64,000 nt of DNA from Achromobacter spanius (GTDB lineage: Bacteria; Pseudomonadota; Gammaproteobacteria; Burkholderiales; Burkholderiaceae_B): assembly GCF_003994415.1 (NCBI RefSeq), contig NZ_CP034689.1, positions 558,001-622,000 of the forward strand. Direction: 5' to 3'. Positions within the stretch are counted from its first letter, which is position 1; each line of letters begins with the position of its first letter. This document shows, piece after piece, positions 8,647-17,782 of the stretch. Both the position numbers and the translations under genes were made by a program. The notes under the pieces were generated by a model. That model had not been told where the DNA came from, did not search any database, and saw only the letters and a program-made list of their open reading frames with translations.

Positions 8647-9662
8647 TGCACGCGCCCAGGGTTGAAATAGACCTGCGTCAGCTTGTAGTCGGCGAAGTAC
8701 AGCGAGATATCGAGCGTGGAAAACAGGTAGCGCCGAATGGTGTCGATATCCATCTGGTTTCCGGCTGCCGACTGCTTTACTAGCAGAGCGACGCGTTCGA
8801 ACGTATCGCGCGCACTGTTGGCGTGCGTGGTCGTGACAGACCCAGGATGGCCTGTGTTGAGCGCGTTCAGGTAATCCCATGCTTCAGGACCGCGCAGTTC
8901 GGATAGGAAGATCCGATCGGGCGAGCTGCGCATGGCGGCCTCAATGCACTCTGTGGCCGACATCCGGCCAGCACCTTTGCCGTAGATCATGTGCACGCGA
9001 TTGTGATGGTTAGGCAGAAAGAGTTCGTGCACGTCTTCGATGGTCAGGAGGCGTTCGAGGAACGGCACACAGTCGATGAGACTGCGTGCGAACGTTGTTT
9101 TTCCTGAGCCGGTCTTGCCCGCGACAATGATGTTGCGGCATTGAAGGACAGCTCGTCGTAGAAACTGAAGGATGTCCCCTGCCTTCATGAGGTCGACCAG
9201 TTCCTTGTCGTGGTCGGTCAGATTGTCGGTGCTCCCCTTGGGGCCGCTCTCATCGACCCAATTGGCGAACGCTCCTTCGGCGGCCAGTTCGTCCAGGTTC
9301 TTCACAACGCTGCTGTGCTTGCGAATGTTGATCGAAAGCATGCCGTCGATCACGGCAGGGGGCTGCGCCACCTGCGCTCGCTCGCCGTCGGGCAGCAGCA
9401 ACGACATGATCGGCGTGAAATTGACGTTGTTGTAGCTGGCCATGGCGGACACCAGCGCCTCCAGAAAGCTGAAGGTCAGCTTCGGATCGTGGCGTTCGTG
9501 CCATTTCCCTTTAGAACGCGTAAAGATTACGCCAGGTCGGGTGATGGTGATCTCCCGGACGGCGTCATCTGCCAGGTAGCCGGAGAGAGGGCGCATCATC
9601 TGACGCAACGCGGTGTCGCGGCCGCCCGAGTCGACGGGCGATGTGCTGGAAGAGTCTTTCAT
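8643..9662 (-). CDS. virB11: VirB11 hexameric traffic ATPase
   Basis: This 339-residue cytoplasmic ATPase would power type IV secretion pilus assembly and substrate transfer. An N-terminal domain (about 20-130) is followed by the RecA-like domain, with Walker A AGKTGSGKTT at 181-190, a TIEDVHEL Asp-box region, and a C-terminal HPGSVTTTHAN motif typical of the family. I prefer the ATG at 9662 (MKDSSS), which gives the usual VirB11 length. An in-frame ATG at 9701 is possible, and neither has a strong ribosome-binding site. It lies 118 bp after virB10, a larger gap than elsewhere in this operon. Confidence 0.93.
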   Translation of the reverse strand: MKDSSSTSPVDSGGRDTALRQMMRPLSGYLADDAVREITITRPGVIFTRSKGKWHERHDPKLTFSFLEALVSAMASYNNVNFTPIMSLLLPDGERAQVAQPPAVIDGMLSINIRKHSSVVKNLDELAAEGAFANWVDESGPKGSTDNLTDHDKELVDLMKAGDILQFLRRAVLQCRNIIVAGKTGSGKTTFARSLIDCVPFLERLLTIEDVHELFLPNHHNRVHMIYGKGAGRMSATECIEAAMRSSPDRIFLSELRGPEAWDYLNALNTGHPGSVTTTHANSARDTFERVALLVKQSAAGNQMDIDTIRRYLFSTLDISLYFADYKLTQVYFNPGRVQ

Positions 9663-9780
9663 AGGATGCCTATTCCATGGGGTAGGCCCGCCGAAACACA
9701 TATTCGGTCGGGCCTGGCATTGGGTTGAATCGAAGGCGTCGGCCGGAAGAACGGCGATCGCGGTTCAGCCATGCGCGCAG

Positions 9781-10950
9781 CTAGCGGGCGACGGACCTGA
9801 GCGAGTAAACCGAACTGAAATCCAGATCGCGAGCGACATAGATTCCCAATCTGCCGCCCTGGTTGCGATAGAGCGTCGGCGGGATGTTGATGGTGTTATC
9901 CAGCACCGTGGTCACTGCGTTGGTAGCCGCATCGCCAGTGGTGTTGAATTGCACCTGACCGTTGTCGCTGCTGCCTCGTGAGGTGGCCCACGTGCCCAGA
10001 TCGCTGATCAAGCTAACCATGATTGCCCCGCCAAACCGCTCAGCGAAGTGCGTGTCGATGAAGCCGTCTAGGCCTGCTTCGCCCAGGGGGCCTGTACCTG
10101 GGGAGTCCAGATGGATAACGACGCCCTTGGGGGTTTCCAGTCGTGACCATACGACACCGACACGTGGCTGGCCTTGTGCCAGCACGCCTTGCTGATAGCC
10201 GATGAATCGCGTCCCTTTGTCGATCAGGACCACGCGGCCGCTGGTTGAGCGGATATCGTGCGGCGCATAGCAGGCGAGCATGCCTGCCTGCGCGGTGACG
10301 AGCTTAGTTTCCTGCACGCAATCAATCATCGAACCTTGAGTGATCAACATGTCCCGATTGCCAATCAGTCCGGCGCGAGACGCTGAGAGCTTCATCGGGG
10401 TGAGCTTGCTGGCCATCGGCCCGCTATCTGCTTCCCGCGGCTGCTGCTGCGAAGGCGCCTCCTGGTTTGAGGACTGACCGCCCTCTCCCTTTGTGGACCG
10501 CAGCCCGCTCGCCAAGCGCCGCTGCATGATGGGGTCGACTACAACGGCTTCAGCCAGATTGGACAGAGCATCCTTCTGTTCAGGTTGGCGTGCCGGGCCC
10601 GGGTCTGTCGGCGCACCAAGTAACGGTTCCTGGGGCGCCGCCGGCGGCGGTGGCGGCGGATCGGGCCTGAGCTTTAGACCGGGAAGCACGTTCTCGATCT
10701 TGGCTTGCATCGCGGGTGCGGCTTCTTCGGCGGCGGGCGTGTTGAACACTCGCCAACCCATCGTGCCGATCACCATGCACGCCATCAGGGTTAGAAGCCA
10801 CATAAAGGCTTTGGCGCCTTGCTGCATGGGCTTGGCAGTGCCCGAAAGGTCCGGGCGGCCGCGGCCTTCGATATGCGCCTGATAGTCCTCGATCTCAGCC
10901 ACAGCGTCAATGATTTGACGGGGCTTTTTTCGCCTTTTGAAAAGTCTCAT
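9781..10950 (-). CDS. virB10: VirB10 core-complex scaffold (TrbI-like)
   Basis: This 389-residue protein would span from inner to outer membrane in the secretion core. A basic cytoplasmic N-terminus, one transmembrane helix at about 48-67, a proline-rich periplasmic region (about 98-110, a run of six prolines) and a C-terminal beta-barrel TrbI domain (about 190-389) are all visible. Its ATG overlaps the virB9 stop (ATGA). Length and domain order match VirB10/TrwE. Confidence 0.93.
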   Translation of the reverse strand: MRLFKRRKKPRQIIDAVAEIEDYQAHIEGRGRPDLSGTAKPMQQGAKAFMWLLTLMACMVIGTMGWRVFNTPAAEEAAPAMQAKIENVLPGLKLRPDPPPPPPAAPQEPLLGAPTDPGPARQPEQKDALSNLAEAVVVDPIMQRRLASGLRSTKGEGGQSSNQEAPSQQQPREADSGPMASKLTPMKLSASRAGLIGNRDMLITQGSMIDCVQETKLVTAQAGMLACYAPHDIRSTSGRVVLIDKGTRFIGYQQGVLAQGQPRVGVVWSRLETPKGVVIHLDSPGTGPLGEAGLDGFIDTHFAERFGGAIMVSLISDLGTWATSRGSSDNGQVQFNTTGDAATNAVTTVLDNTINIPPTLYRNQGGRLGIYVARDLDFSSVYSLRSVAR

Positions 10951-11765
10951 GGCGCTGTTTCCTCACGAACGACACGCTCGACCTGCGGCGAGACGGTTCC
11001 GGTGGCCAGGCTACGTGCAACAGGCGGTCCGTCGTTGTGAATCGCCAAGACCTGGTTGCCCATACGCAAGTGCCAGCGCTTGGCGACCCGGTGGAGCACA
11101 ACGGTCTGCTCGTCCTCCATATGCCGATTCACAATCACCTCCTGGCCGTCCGTGTCTACGAAATAGATCGCGGGCAGGTCCTGACCAGGCGCGAACCGAA
11201 TCCACGTTTGTGCGCCGTCATCCCATGCGGCGGTCGGCGCCAAGCTGGTATCGCCGCTCATCGAATAGGCCTGCCAATTGATCGCGACGTCGGCGGTGGC
11301 CAGATCGCGCTGCACGCGCTCACTTTCTTGCTGCGCCGCAGACTTCGCCTGCTCGAGCTCGGGATACCGCAGCACCACGCGAAAGACGCCGCCGCTCTTA
11401 CGCGCCTTTTCATATTTCAGCAGGAACGAGTAGTTCCGCTTGGTGGTGATGTAGAGCAAGTTGGTATCCGCTTGCTCGACGATGGGCTTGAGCAAGAGGT
11501 GCTTGCCCACCTGCTGGAAGTCGTACGCGGCCGAGTCGCCAAAGGCATGGGTCACATAGTCCTCATCTTCATTGAGCTGAATCTGGGTCGCAACTCCTAA
11601 GGTGGTGTCGACCTGAATGACGTCGGCGGCGTCATAGTCTGTCCAGCGGATTCGCTGATCCTTGGGCGAAGCGGCAGGTCGGTCAAGCGACCAGGCCGGC
11701 GCTGCGGCCGCGCAAAGCGCGACCGACAGCACCGCCACGGCCAAAGGCCTGAAGCGGATGTTCAT
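10947..11765 (-). CDS. virB9: VirB9 outer-membrane core component
   Basis: This 272-residue periplasmic/outer-membrane protein has a signal peptide (about 1-26, cleavage near APAWS-LDRP). It shows the VirB9/CagX pattern of an N-terminal beta domain (LLYITTKRNYSFLL) and a C-terminal domain that would bind VirB7 and VirB10 (about 180-270). The ATG at 11765 overlaps the stop of the KfrB-like gene and its stop overlaps virB10. A canonical VirB7 lipoprotein partner was not found nearby. Confidence 0.92.
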   Translation of the reverse strand: MNIRFRPLAVAVLSVALCAAAAPAWSLDRPAASPKDQRIRWTDYDAADVIQVDTTLGVATQIQLNEDEDYVTHAFGDSAAYDFQQVGKHLLLKPIVEQADTNLLYITTKRNYSFLLKYEKARKSGGVFRVVLRYPELEQAKSAAQQESERVQRDLATADVAINWQAYSMSGDTSLAPTAAWDDGAQTWIRFAPGQDLPAIYFVDTDGQEVIVNRHMEDEQTVVLHRVAKRWHLRMGNQVLAIHNDGPPVARSLATGTVSPQVERVVREETAP

Positions 11766-12349
11766 CGGGCGTGTCCCATCTCGAGGTCGCTCTCACGTTG
11801 CCGCGCCGACTGGTGCGTATGTTGATGGTCCATCCCCATCTCCGCCTGCTTGTCATGGTCAGCGTCGCGCACCAGGCCCACGCCGCCTACCGCCTTGAAG
11901 GGGTAGCTGATGGCGAGCGCCTCTTCCTTGCCGCTCATCTCAAAGGACCGGTTCAGCGTGTTGCGGGCATGGACGATGAGGTCCCCCGTTTCGTTGTCAC
12001 GCTGGATCAAGCAGTTTGGCGTTGTGCCCACGATCGGACCCTTGTATTCGCGTCCATCTTCCGGCTGACGAATCTGCCGGTCTTGCTCGCCGTACAGCTC
12101 TACCGGCCGGCGCGCCTCACGGATGCGCTCTTCAAAGTGCTTCCCGATACGATCGGCAGCCAAGACAGGCGTGGGAAGGCGAAGGTTCGCGTCCTTGTGC
12201 AGATGGTCCTTGCAGAGGCGCGCTGCGCCGTAGAGATCGCTCTTCGCGTACCGTTCGATGTCGCGCAGCAGTGCCGTGCGCTCTGCGTTGCTCATGCGTC
12301 CTGCATTTTCGAGGCGGCGGGCGAGTTCGTTGATTTGTGCTTTTTGCAT
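11762..12349 (-). CDS. KfrB-domain-like protein inside the virB operon
   Basis: This 195-residue soluble protein has a helical N-terminal half (about 1-95, many Arg/Glu) and a C-terminal segment (about 100-160: GPIVGTTPNCLIQ, VHARNTL, ALAISYPF). That segment resembles the KfrB domain, a small beta-rich module found in plasmid proteins such as those of IncP. The tail is His/Asp/Arg rich. It lies between virB8 (5-nt gap) and virB9 (ATGA overlap), an unusual insertion in a VirB operon. The KfrB assignment comes from motif memory and is moderate; the function in transfer is unknown. Confidence 0.6.
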   Translation of the reverse strand: MQKAQINELARRLENAGRMSNAERTALLRDIERYAKSDLYGAARLCKDHLHKDANLRLPTPVLAADRIGKHFEERIREARRPVELYGEQDRQIRQPEDGREYKGPIVGTTPNCLIQRDNETGDLIVHARNTLNRSFEMSGKEEALAISYPFKAVGGVGLVRDADHDKQAEMGMDHQHTHQSARQRESDLEMGHAR

Positions 12350-12354
12350 GACGA

Positions 12355-13050
12355 TTACCTCAGCGTTTCGACAGCGGTCGAGTAGGAAATGACTTGAAAG
12401 CCCAGGGGGTTGTCACGAATCACGCTTTCCGACATCGGTGCGTTGACAAACCTGTAGGCGATGGTGGCGATAAATTGCTCACTGTTGGGTGAGCGCTGTG
12501 GGCCCATCTCGCTGCGCGTGAACCGGACCGTAGCGGTCTGGTTGGGTCCCGGAGTGATCGACCGGACGTTGATGACCAGGCGGGTATGTTCCCCATACTT
12601 TTTGTCCAGAGCTTCACGGCCGGTCTTGGCGTCGTCTTCAAACTTGGCGTGGTACTGCTGCTGCACATCCGGCGAGCTGAACAGCCCGCAGCGGTCGTAC
12701 ATGTTTTGCAGGGTGCGCCAGTCGTAGCCTTCGCACGACAACACGTACTGAGTGACGAAGTAGCGCGCGATCCGAGGGCCATAGTCCTCCTGTGCGTCGC
12801 CGAGCTGGGATACGTTTTCGACCTCACCTGTCGCATCGTTGACGCGCACTACGTAGGGTGGCTGGGGCGTGTAGCTCAGCAACAGTGAGGCCAGGGCGCC
12901 GACCGCCAAGAACGCCAGCACAAATGCGCCTACTGCGACGCGCCATGCTTTTGATCTGGAGGAAAGGATCTCCGTCAGGAAGTCCTGGTCTAGGCTGCGG
13001 TTTCGGTCCAGCTCTTGCTGGAGCGAAAGCTTCGGGTCTTCAAAGGACAT
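12355..13050 (-). CDS. virB8: VirB8 inner-membrane assembly factor
   Basis: This 231-residue bitopic protein has a cytoplasmic N-terminus, one transmembrane helix at about 36-58 and a periplasmic NTF2-like VirB8 domain (about 85-230, including YDWRTLQNMYDR and TATVRFTR). It would organise the inner-membrane complex. The ATG at 13050 is preceded by GGAGG at ideal spacing, which decides it over an upstream in-frame start at 13125. It follows a hairpin that may partly end transcription from virB6. Confidence 0.93.
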   Translation of the reverse strand: MSFEDPKLSLQQELDRNRSLDQDFLTEILSSRSKAWRVAVGAFVLAFLAVGALASLLLSYTPQPPYVVRVNDATGEVENVSQLGDAQEDYGPRIARYFVTQYVLSCEGYDWRTLQNMYDRCGLFSSPDVQQQYHAKFEDDAKTGREALDKKYGEHTRLVINVRSITPGPNQTATVRFTRSEMGPQRSPNSEQFIATIAYRFVNAPMSESVIRDNPLGFQVISYSTAVETLR

Positions 13051-13150
13051 GTTGGTCCTCCGATTGCCGAACGAGATGATGGGGCCGCACGTTTCGTACG
13101 GGCGTGAAGGTGCGTGCCGCGGCAAGCGCGGGCAGAAATGCGTGCTTCAT
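13040..13150 (-). CDS. Possible 36-residue peptide upstream of virB8
   Basis: A short reading frame starts at an ATG with a good GGAGA ribosome-binding site (13150) and ends inside the first codons of virB8. The peptide begins MKHAFLPALAAA, like a short signal sequence, but has no cysteine, so it is not a lipoprotein as VirB7 would be. It occupies the position where virB7 is often found. It may be a degraded VirB7 or only a leader peptide coupling translation to virB8. Confidence 0.3.
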   Translation of the reverse strand: MKHAFLPALAAARTFTPVRNVRPHHLVRQSEDQHVL

Positions 13151-13211
13151 CGGTTCTCCGAAGAGACTAGGGGATTTGAATCAGACGGCGCTGGCTAGTA
13201 CGCAGCGCAAT

Positions 13212-13237
13212 AAGAAAGGCACAGCGATTGCTGTGCC
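13212..13237 (-). terminator. Intrinsic-terminator-like hairpin between virB6 region and virB8
   Basis: On the minus strand, GGCACAGC-AATC-GCTGTGCC (perfect 8-bp stem, 4-nt loop, 13218-13237) is followed by TTTCTTA. This is the form of a rho-independent terminator. It lies inside the virB gene run, after the 108-residue gene and before virB8, so it could act as an attenuator lowering virB8-11 expression or mark the end of one transcript. Confidence 0.6.
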
Positions 13238-13294
13238 CTGTGCTTTAAATACTAAGGTGTCGGCGGGCCGGAGGCCAACGACAGATATGCCGAG

Positions 13295-13621
13295 TCAATC
13301 CTGGCTAGTGTTGCGTCTCCATTCGGCAATCCTGTTTTCGTGCAATTGGCGTTCATGCTCTCTCTGCCAATTCGAACGCCTGTCGTCGCGTCCACCTTTT
13401 GGTGTGGCCATACCCATGCCCAACAGCTGCACGGGCCATTGGAAGCACAGGTACCAGATGGGCCGCAGAATCCAAGTCCACGTCGCCTTCGCTAGGCTCA
13501 TCCATTGGAAGGCGGAAATCGGCTGTTCTGGGGCAACGCCGGGCGGTGCAGATAACGGCACGTCATTGCCCAGCAAGGGGTTCTGAGAAAGGGCCTTCCC
13601 CAGCGGCTTCAACGGATCCAT
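13295..13621 (-). CDS. Small protein downstream of virB6, function unknown
   Basis: This 108-residue protein has one hydrophobic/aromatic segment in the middle (about 42-72, many Trp: WTWILRPIWYLCFQWP) and a highly charged Arg/Glu C-terminus (about 78-108). An AGGATTAAG ribosome-binding site precedes the ATG at 13621. It lies 57 bp after virB6 in the same direction. It may be membrane-associated. I do not recognise the family. Confidence 0.65.
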   Translation of the reverse strand: MDPLKPLGKALSQNPLLGNDVPLSAPPGVAPEQPISAFQWMSLAKATWTWILRPIWYLCFQWPVQLLGMGMATPKGGRDDRRSNWQREHERQLHENRIAEWRRNTSQD

Positions 13622-13678
13622 CTTAATCCTCGCGATTATTAGTGCTTGTCAGGGAGGACGGCTATTAGAGATTCAATG

Positions 13679-14572
13679 TTAGCCAATCTTCCCAACGAAG
13701 GGAACTGAAATCCCGCTTCCACTGCCGCCTCCGCTTATCTTAGTGGCAACTACGGAAACCTGTTCTAGCATGAATTTTGAACACATCATGAAGAATACAA
13801 TCGCAGTGAGCATGGAGAAAATATTGATCTGGTCTGCCTTTGTTAGATCAATCAAGCCTTGTTGCAACATACCGAACATTCCCATGATGAACATGAAAAC
13901 CACCATGAAAAGGCCGGCATAGATGGCATAGTAGACAGCCTGACCTAACCACGCTTTGAAGAAGTCCTTTGTTTGGTCAAACAGCAGTGCCAATATGCAA
14001 AGCGGTCCTAGTACGACGACTAAGCCCATCCCAACTTTTACCGTGATCAGCACTAGCATCCCGATCGCGCTCATGACCGCTGAGATAATGGTGATGATGA
14101 CCGAGACAACCACAAACACAAAGGCCTGCGCGATTTTCTTTAGACCGCTCGGTGCGCGCTCCTGCAACCGTGTGCCAATCTCTGCGCCATTGTTCGCTGC
14201 GTCGTCCATCATTTCGGATGGGGTTTTGACGGTGCCCGTGAACAGCTGAGCCACCGAGGTGGGTAAGTCGAGCATCACACCGACAATCTGCTGTTGGTAC
14301 AGTCCATTTGCGCTGGCGACGCTCACGATGATTGCAATATTGACGACACGCCGACACGCATGGAGGACCGGAGTTTGAATGGCGCCCGAGCAAATTAACC
14401 ACCCGTACCAGACCAGCGCGACGGACAAAGAAACGGACACGAACGGCAATAGCTTGGCGGTGACGGACGCGACCATCGGCGTGATGACGCTAGTTAGCAT
14501 CTTGGTCACCGACTGGTCGATCCAGTTCGCGATCCCGCCAAGACTGGCCAGACTGACCGCGGTGGTGGCCAT
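13679..14572 (-). CDS. virB6: VirB6 polytopic inner-membrane channel protein
   Basis: This 297-residue TrbL/VirB6-family protein has an N-terminal amphipathic stretch and at least five hydrophobic segments (near 45-70, 80-100, 150-180, 180-205, 215-245). It forms part of the inner-membrane translocation path. The start codon overlaps the virB5 stop (TAATG). Base composition is lower in GC than the chromosomal genes to the right, as is common for acquired DNA. A glycine/serine-rich C-terminus is present. Confidence 0.88.
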   Translation of the reverse strand: MATTAVSLASLGGIANWIDQSVTKMLTSVITPMVASVTAKLLPFVSVSLSVALVWYGWLICSGAIQTPVLHACRRVVNIAIIVSVASANGLYQQQIVGVMLDLPTSVAQLFTGTVKTPSEMMDDAANNGAEIGTRLQERAPSGLKKIAQAFVFVVVSVIITIISAVMSAIGMLVLITVKVGMGLVVVLGPLCILALLFDQTKDFFKAWLGQAVYYAIYAGLFMVVFMFIMGMFGMLQQGLIDLTKADQINIFSMLTAIVFFMMCSKFMLEQVSVVATKISGGGSGSGISVPFVGKIG

Positions 14573-15321
14573 TATCTCGCTCCAGGAAGCGGCGCGCGGA
14601 TTGCACCAAGGCTGAAAGAGCTATCGGCAAGCTTTTCGGCTTGCTGCTCCATCAGGGCCTGCTCGGCTTCAATCTGGCGGGTAAGTATGTCGGCCCGAGT
14701 TTGGTCGGCCTGGATGTTCGCCTGCTCGACCAACAGACGGGCTTGCAGGTCTGCGATGGCCTTCGGATCCTGGGCCTGATTGATCTTGGCCTGGAGCTGA
14801 TCCACCTGTTTGACACGGGCGGTCATCGCCTTCTGGGTCTGCTCCATCATCGCCTGACTGCGGATCGCGAGCTTGTCGGCGCGGGCGTCCAGGTTCTTTT
14901 TGTCTTGTTCGTAGTTGCCAGTTAACCGTTCCTCGCGCTCAATGCGCTCCACAACGTCCGAGATTCCACCCAGACCACCGTTGGAGGCGCGAAGAATATC
15001 CCGGGCGTCGGCCGGCAGCGCATCGCGAATCGCCGGGTTGTTCAGGATATCGCCGAGGTTACGCGTGCCCGTGAGCGCTTCGAGCTGCCGTTTCTGGCTT
15101 TCAAGCTGGTCCCTGAGGACGGCGATCTGTTCAGCGTACTTTGCCAGCGTTTCGACGTGCTTGAGAGCGCGATCCATGATGCTCGCGGCGTCCACGACCG
15201 GGATGCCACTCGCGTGGACAGGCGTCAGTGAGTTGGAGAGAAGGACGGCGGCCAAGAATGCGGTAAGCCGTGCGCGTCCGGCATGGTTCGGGCGGTGGTT
15301 GGGGGTGTGCGTCTGGGACAT
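14572..15321 (-). CDS. virB5: VirB5 minor pilus component
   Basis: This 249-residue secreted protein has an Ala/Leu-rich signal sequence (about 18-38, cleavage near VHA-SGI) and a long, mostly helical coiled body rich in Gln/Glu (about 55-235), as in VirB5/TrbJ. It would sit at the tip of the conjugative pilus. Its ATG is 2 nt after the virB4 stop and its stop overlaps virB6. Confidence 0.85.
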   Translation of the reverse strand: MSQTHTPNHRPNHAGRARLTAFLAAVLLSNSLTPVHASGIPVVDAASIMDRALKHVETLAKYAEQIAVLRDQLESQKRQLEALTGTRNLGDILNNPAIRDALPADARDILRASNGGLGGISDVVERIEREERLTGNYEQDKKNLDARADKLAIRSQAMMEQTQKAMTARVKQVDQLQAKINQAQDPKAIADLQARLLVEQANIQADQTRADILTRQIEAEQALMEQQAEKLADSSFSLGAIRAPLPGAR

Positions 15322-15323
15322 TA

Positions 15324-17782
15324 TCAGCTCCTTGTCGCCTCTTGGGCGAGCTTGAGGTAGTGGGGCAGCCAGAGGGCGGGGTCGTCACCATGCTTGGCAA
15401 CTGCCGCTTCGGCAATTTCGGCCAGGTCTTCGGATCCGGAGAAAACCAGTAACGACTCGGGGCATGAGGACAGATCTAGTTCGGCGGTGACGGCGGAATC
15501 GCCTTGCTTGATCACGAACTGGCGACCAAACGCCGGCAGATCCTTGACCATCTTGAATACAGCCGGGGGAAGCTTGAACCCATCGATGTACTCCTCGGCC
15601 GTCGCCTTCGGGTTCTCGAGAAAAATGGCAGTCGCCGACTGTTGAATGAGCGATCGACCAACAGGATTCTCAAGGATCGCTGCGGGCTCTTGCGTCGCGA
15701 AGACGAGTACGCCGTTTTTCTTGCGAACTGTCCGGCTTGCGTCCTGCATGGCATCCTGGAAGTACTGCACCTTCAGAGGATGCTGCACCTCGTCGAAGAA
15801 CATCGCCATGCGCCGTCCGTCCATCATCTGGTCGGTCCGATAGAGCAAGTAGGTAATTGCGGCGTCACGGATCGGACCTTGGTCGAGGAATTCCGTCAGA
15901 TCGAATCCGAAGAGGTTGTTTACGGCGAGGTCCAGCTCGTCCTTCGGGTTATCGAATAGCCAGCCGTTCTCACTTCCGGCACACCAGCGCTTGAGACGGT
16001 CCTTCAGGCTGAGCTGGCCGTCGGGTGCCGGAGCCGAAGGCACGAACTGGAGCAGGGTTGAGAGACAACGGCTATCCAGGTCGATGTGGGTGACGAGATG
16101 GTCGATTGCTTCAGCAATCTGCTTCTGTTCGGAACTGCTGGGGGATCGTCTCCCCTCGCGGCCAGCTGCCGGGTCATGCTTGCCATGAAGGCGACGTTTG
16201 ATGCGTTGGGAGGCAATTGCAGATAGTTCCAGCCGGTCGCTTCGCCCAAGCGCAGCGTGAAGTACTTCCCTCGATTCGCCATGACGGTGACTTGCATGCC
16301 CCTGTCCTTGTCGAACACCACGCCGGTATAGTTGAACTTGCGCGCTTGAGTAATAAAGTGCCCTAACATTGCAGTCTTTCCCGCACCCGATTGCCCGATG
16401 ATTGATGTGTTGCCCAGCCGGCGTTTGCCCGTCTCGTCAACGTCATGGAGCGAAGCATGAAAGTTCAGGTAGTACGGCGTACCTCCCGTTGTCTTGAGCA
16501 TGGTGACAGCAGGCCCCCAAGGATTGCCGGCTGGCTTTCCGAAGAGGTAGTTGTGCATCGAGGAGAAGCTCAAGAAGTTCAGCGAGGTAATCGGCGCCGG
16601 GCGAGGGCGCCATTTCCAGTTGCCCGGTAACTGGGCGGCCCACGCGGCCAAAGATGAGCGATCACACAGCCGACCGATGATCTCTTCGTCAGCCAGTGCA
16701 CCGCTGATACTCGCAGCAGCCCGTAGGGCGCCCTCGCTGTCTTCGCCGAACACCTGGATTGTGGCGTGGTGATCACCCATGATGAAGCGACCCGCCGCCA
16801 GTTCGTCGCGGGCCTTTCTCAGATCTTCGATCTGGGACGCCGAGTAGTCGCCAGAGTCTTCCAGCCACTTGATCTGGCGTGAAAGCGCCTTCAGCCCATC
16901 GGGCTTGGACATCGCACCAAAAGACTGCGACAGCACAAACTCATGTGGCTGGTTGAGCAGGCAGTTCAGATGGCCAGCTCTGGTGTTGTTGGAGTATTCC
17001 CGCATTTCCAGCATCACGTAGCGGCGCGTCCAGTCAGGCCCCCGCATCTCGCCGAGTTCGCCATGTGTGGAGAAGAACTGACGGCTCGTGGGCAGATAGT
17101 TGTATAGGCGCGCGTTCACCAGCGGCACAGGCTGCATCTTGCCGTTGAGCAGAAAGCCCAGGAATTCGGCCGGTTCCGAAAACCGCGATTTCCGGCGGGG
17201 ACCCATCTCGCCGCCCAGGTCGGCCGTAGATTCCCGCTCGACAATGGATAGCAGTTCCGGCGAATAGCGCTTGAGCGACCCGCGAAGCTTGCGGTTGACG
17301 TCATCGAGCTGCTCAATCGCCTGGTTCTGCCAGGCTAGCGCCGAGCGCGCGGTGCGCTTTTCGAAGTTTGACAGCAAGCGCAAGGCGGGGTCGATCTGCG
17401 CACGCATGATCACGGTCAGGTACATCTCGTTGATCATCGGCGGCTTGCCGGCGAAGACTTTCCGGTAGGCCGCATCGTGATCGCGCGAGAAGGCGTCCGG
17501 ATAGTCGCTTTCGGGATACTCGAAGACCCTTCGGCGGACAAGGTGCGACCAAATTCCGAATCCCGTTGGAAACCCCCGGAACGTGTTGTTCAGTTCCTCG
17601 ACCCAGCGGTAGTGCTCCTCATCGCTGTAGCCTTGAAAGGTGCGTCCGTCGATTCGCCAGACCGAAAGGTATTCCCAGTTGCGGGTCGCGATGATGGTGG
17701 GCGTGACGTGGTGGGAGTAGGGAACGTACGTGCTAACCGCCGGCTCGTACGCCGGCAGCGCGACGATGGATTGCTGTTTCAT
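15324..17782 (-). pseudogene. virB4: virB4 secretion ATPase, interrupted by a single-base frameshift
   Basis: VirB4 is the largest ATPase of the system and is essential for pilus assembly. The frame begins at the ATG at 17782 (ATGA overlap with virB3), contains Walker A GQSGAGKTA near 462-470 and runs to about residue 546. There a run of five C on the coding strand (16140-16144) breaks it. The downstream frame resumes with SSEQKQIAEAIDHL, then IDLDSRCLSTLLQF, the Walker B MAMFFDEVQ and a normal C-terminus. One extra C would give an intact 819-residue protein of normal family length. As read, Walker A and Walker B are on separate frames. Real inactivation or a homopolymer sequencing error are both possible; the intactness of the rest favours error or very recent loss. 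Confidence 0.85.

Noticed and set aside
13050..13125. Longer VirB8 start at 13,125
   Set aside because: The ATG at 13,050 has a perfect GGAGG and matches the family N-terminus; the upstream extension is low quality.
13040..13150. VirB7 lipoprotein assignment for the 36-residue frame
   Set aside because: No cysteine or lipobox in any plausible reading; kept only as a possible peptide.
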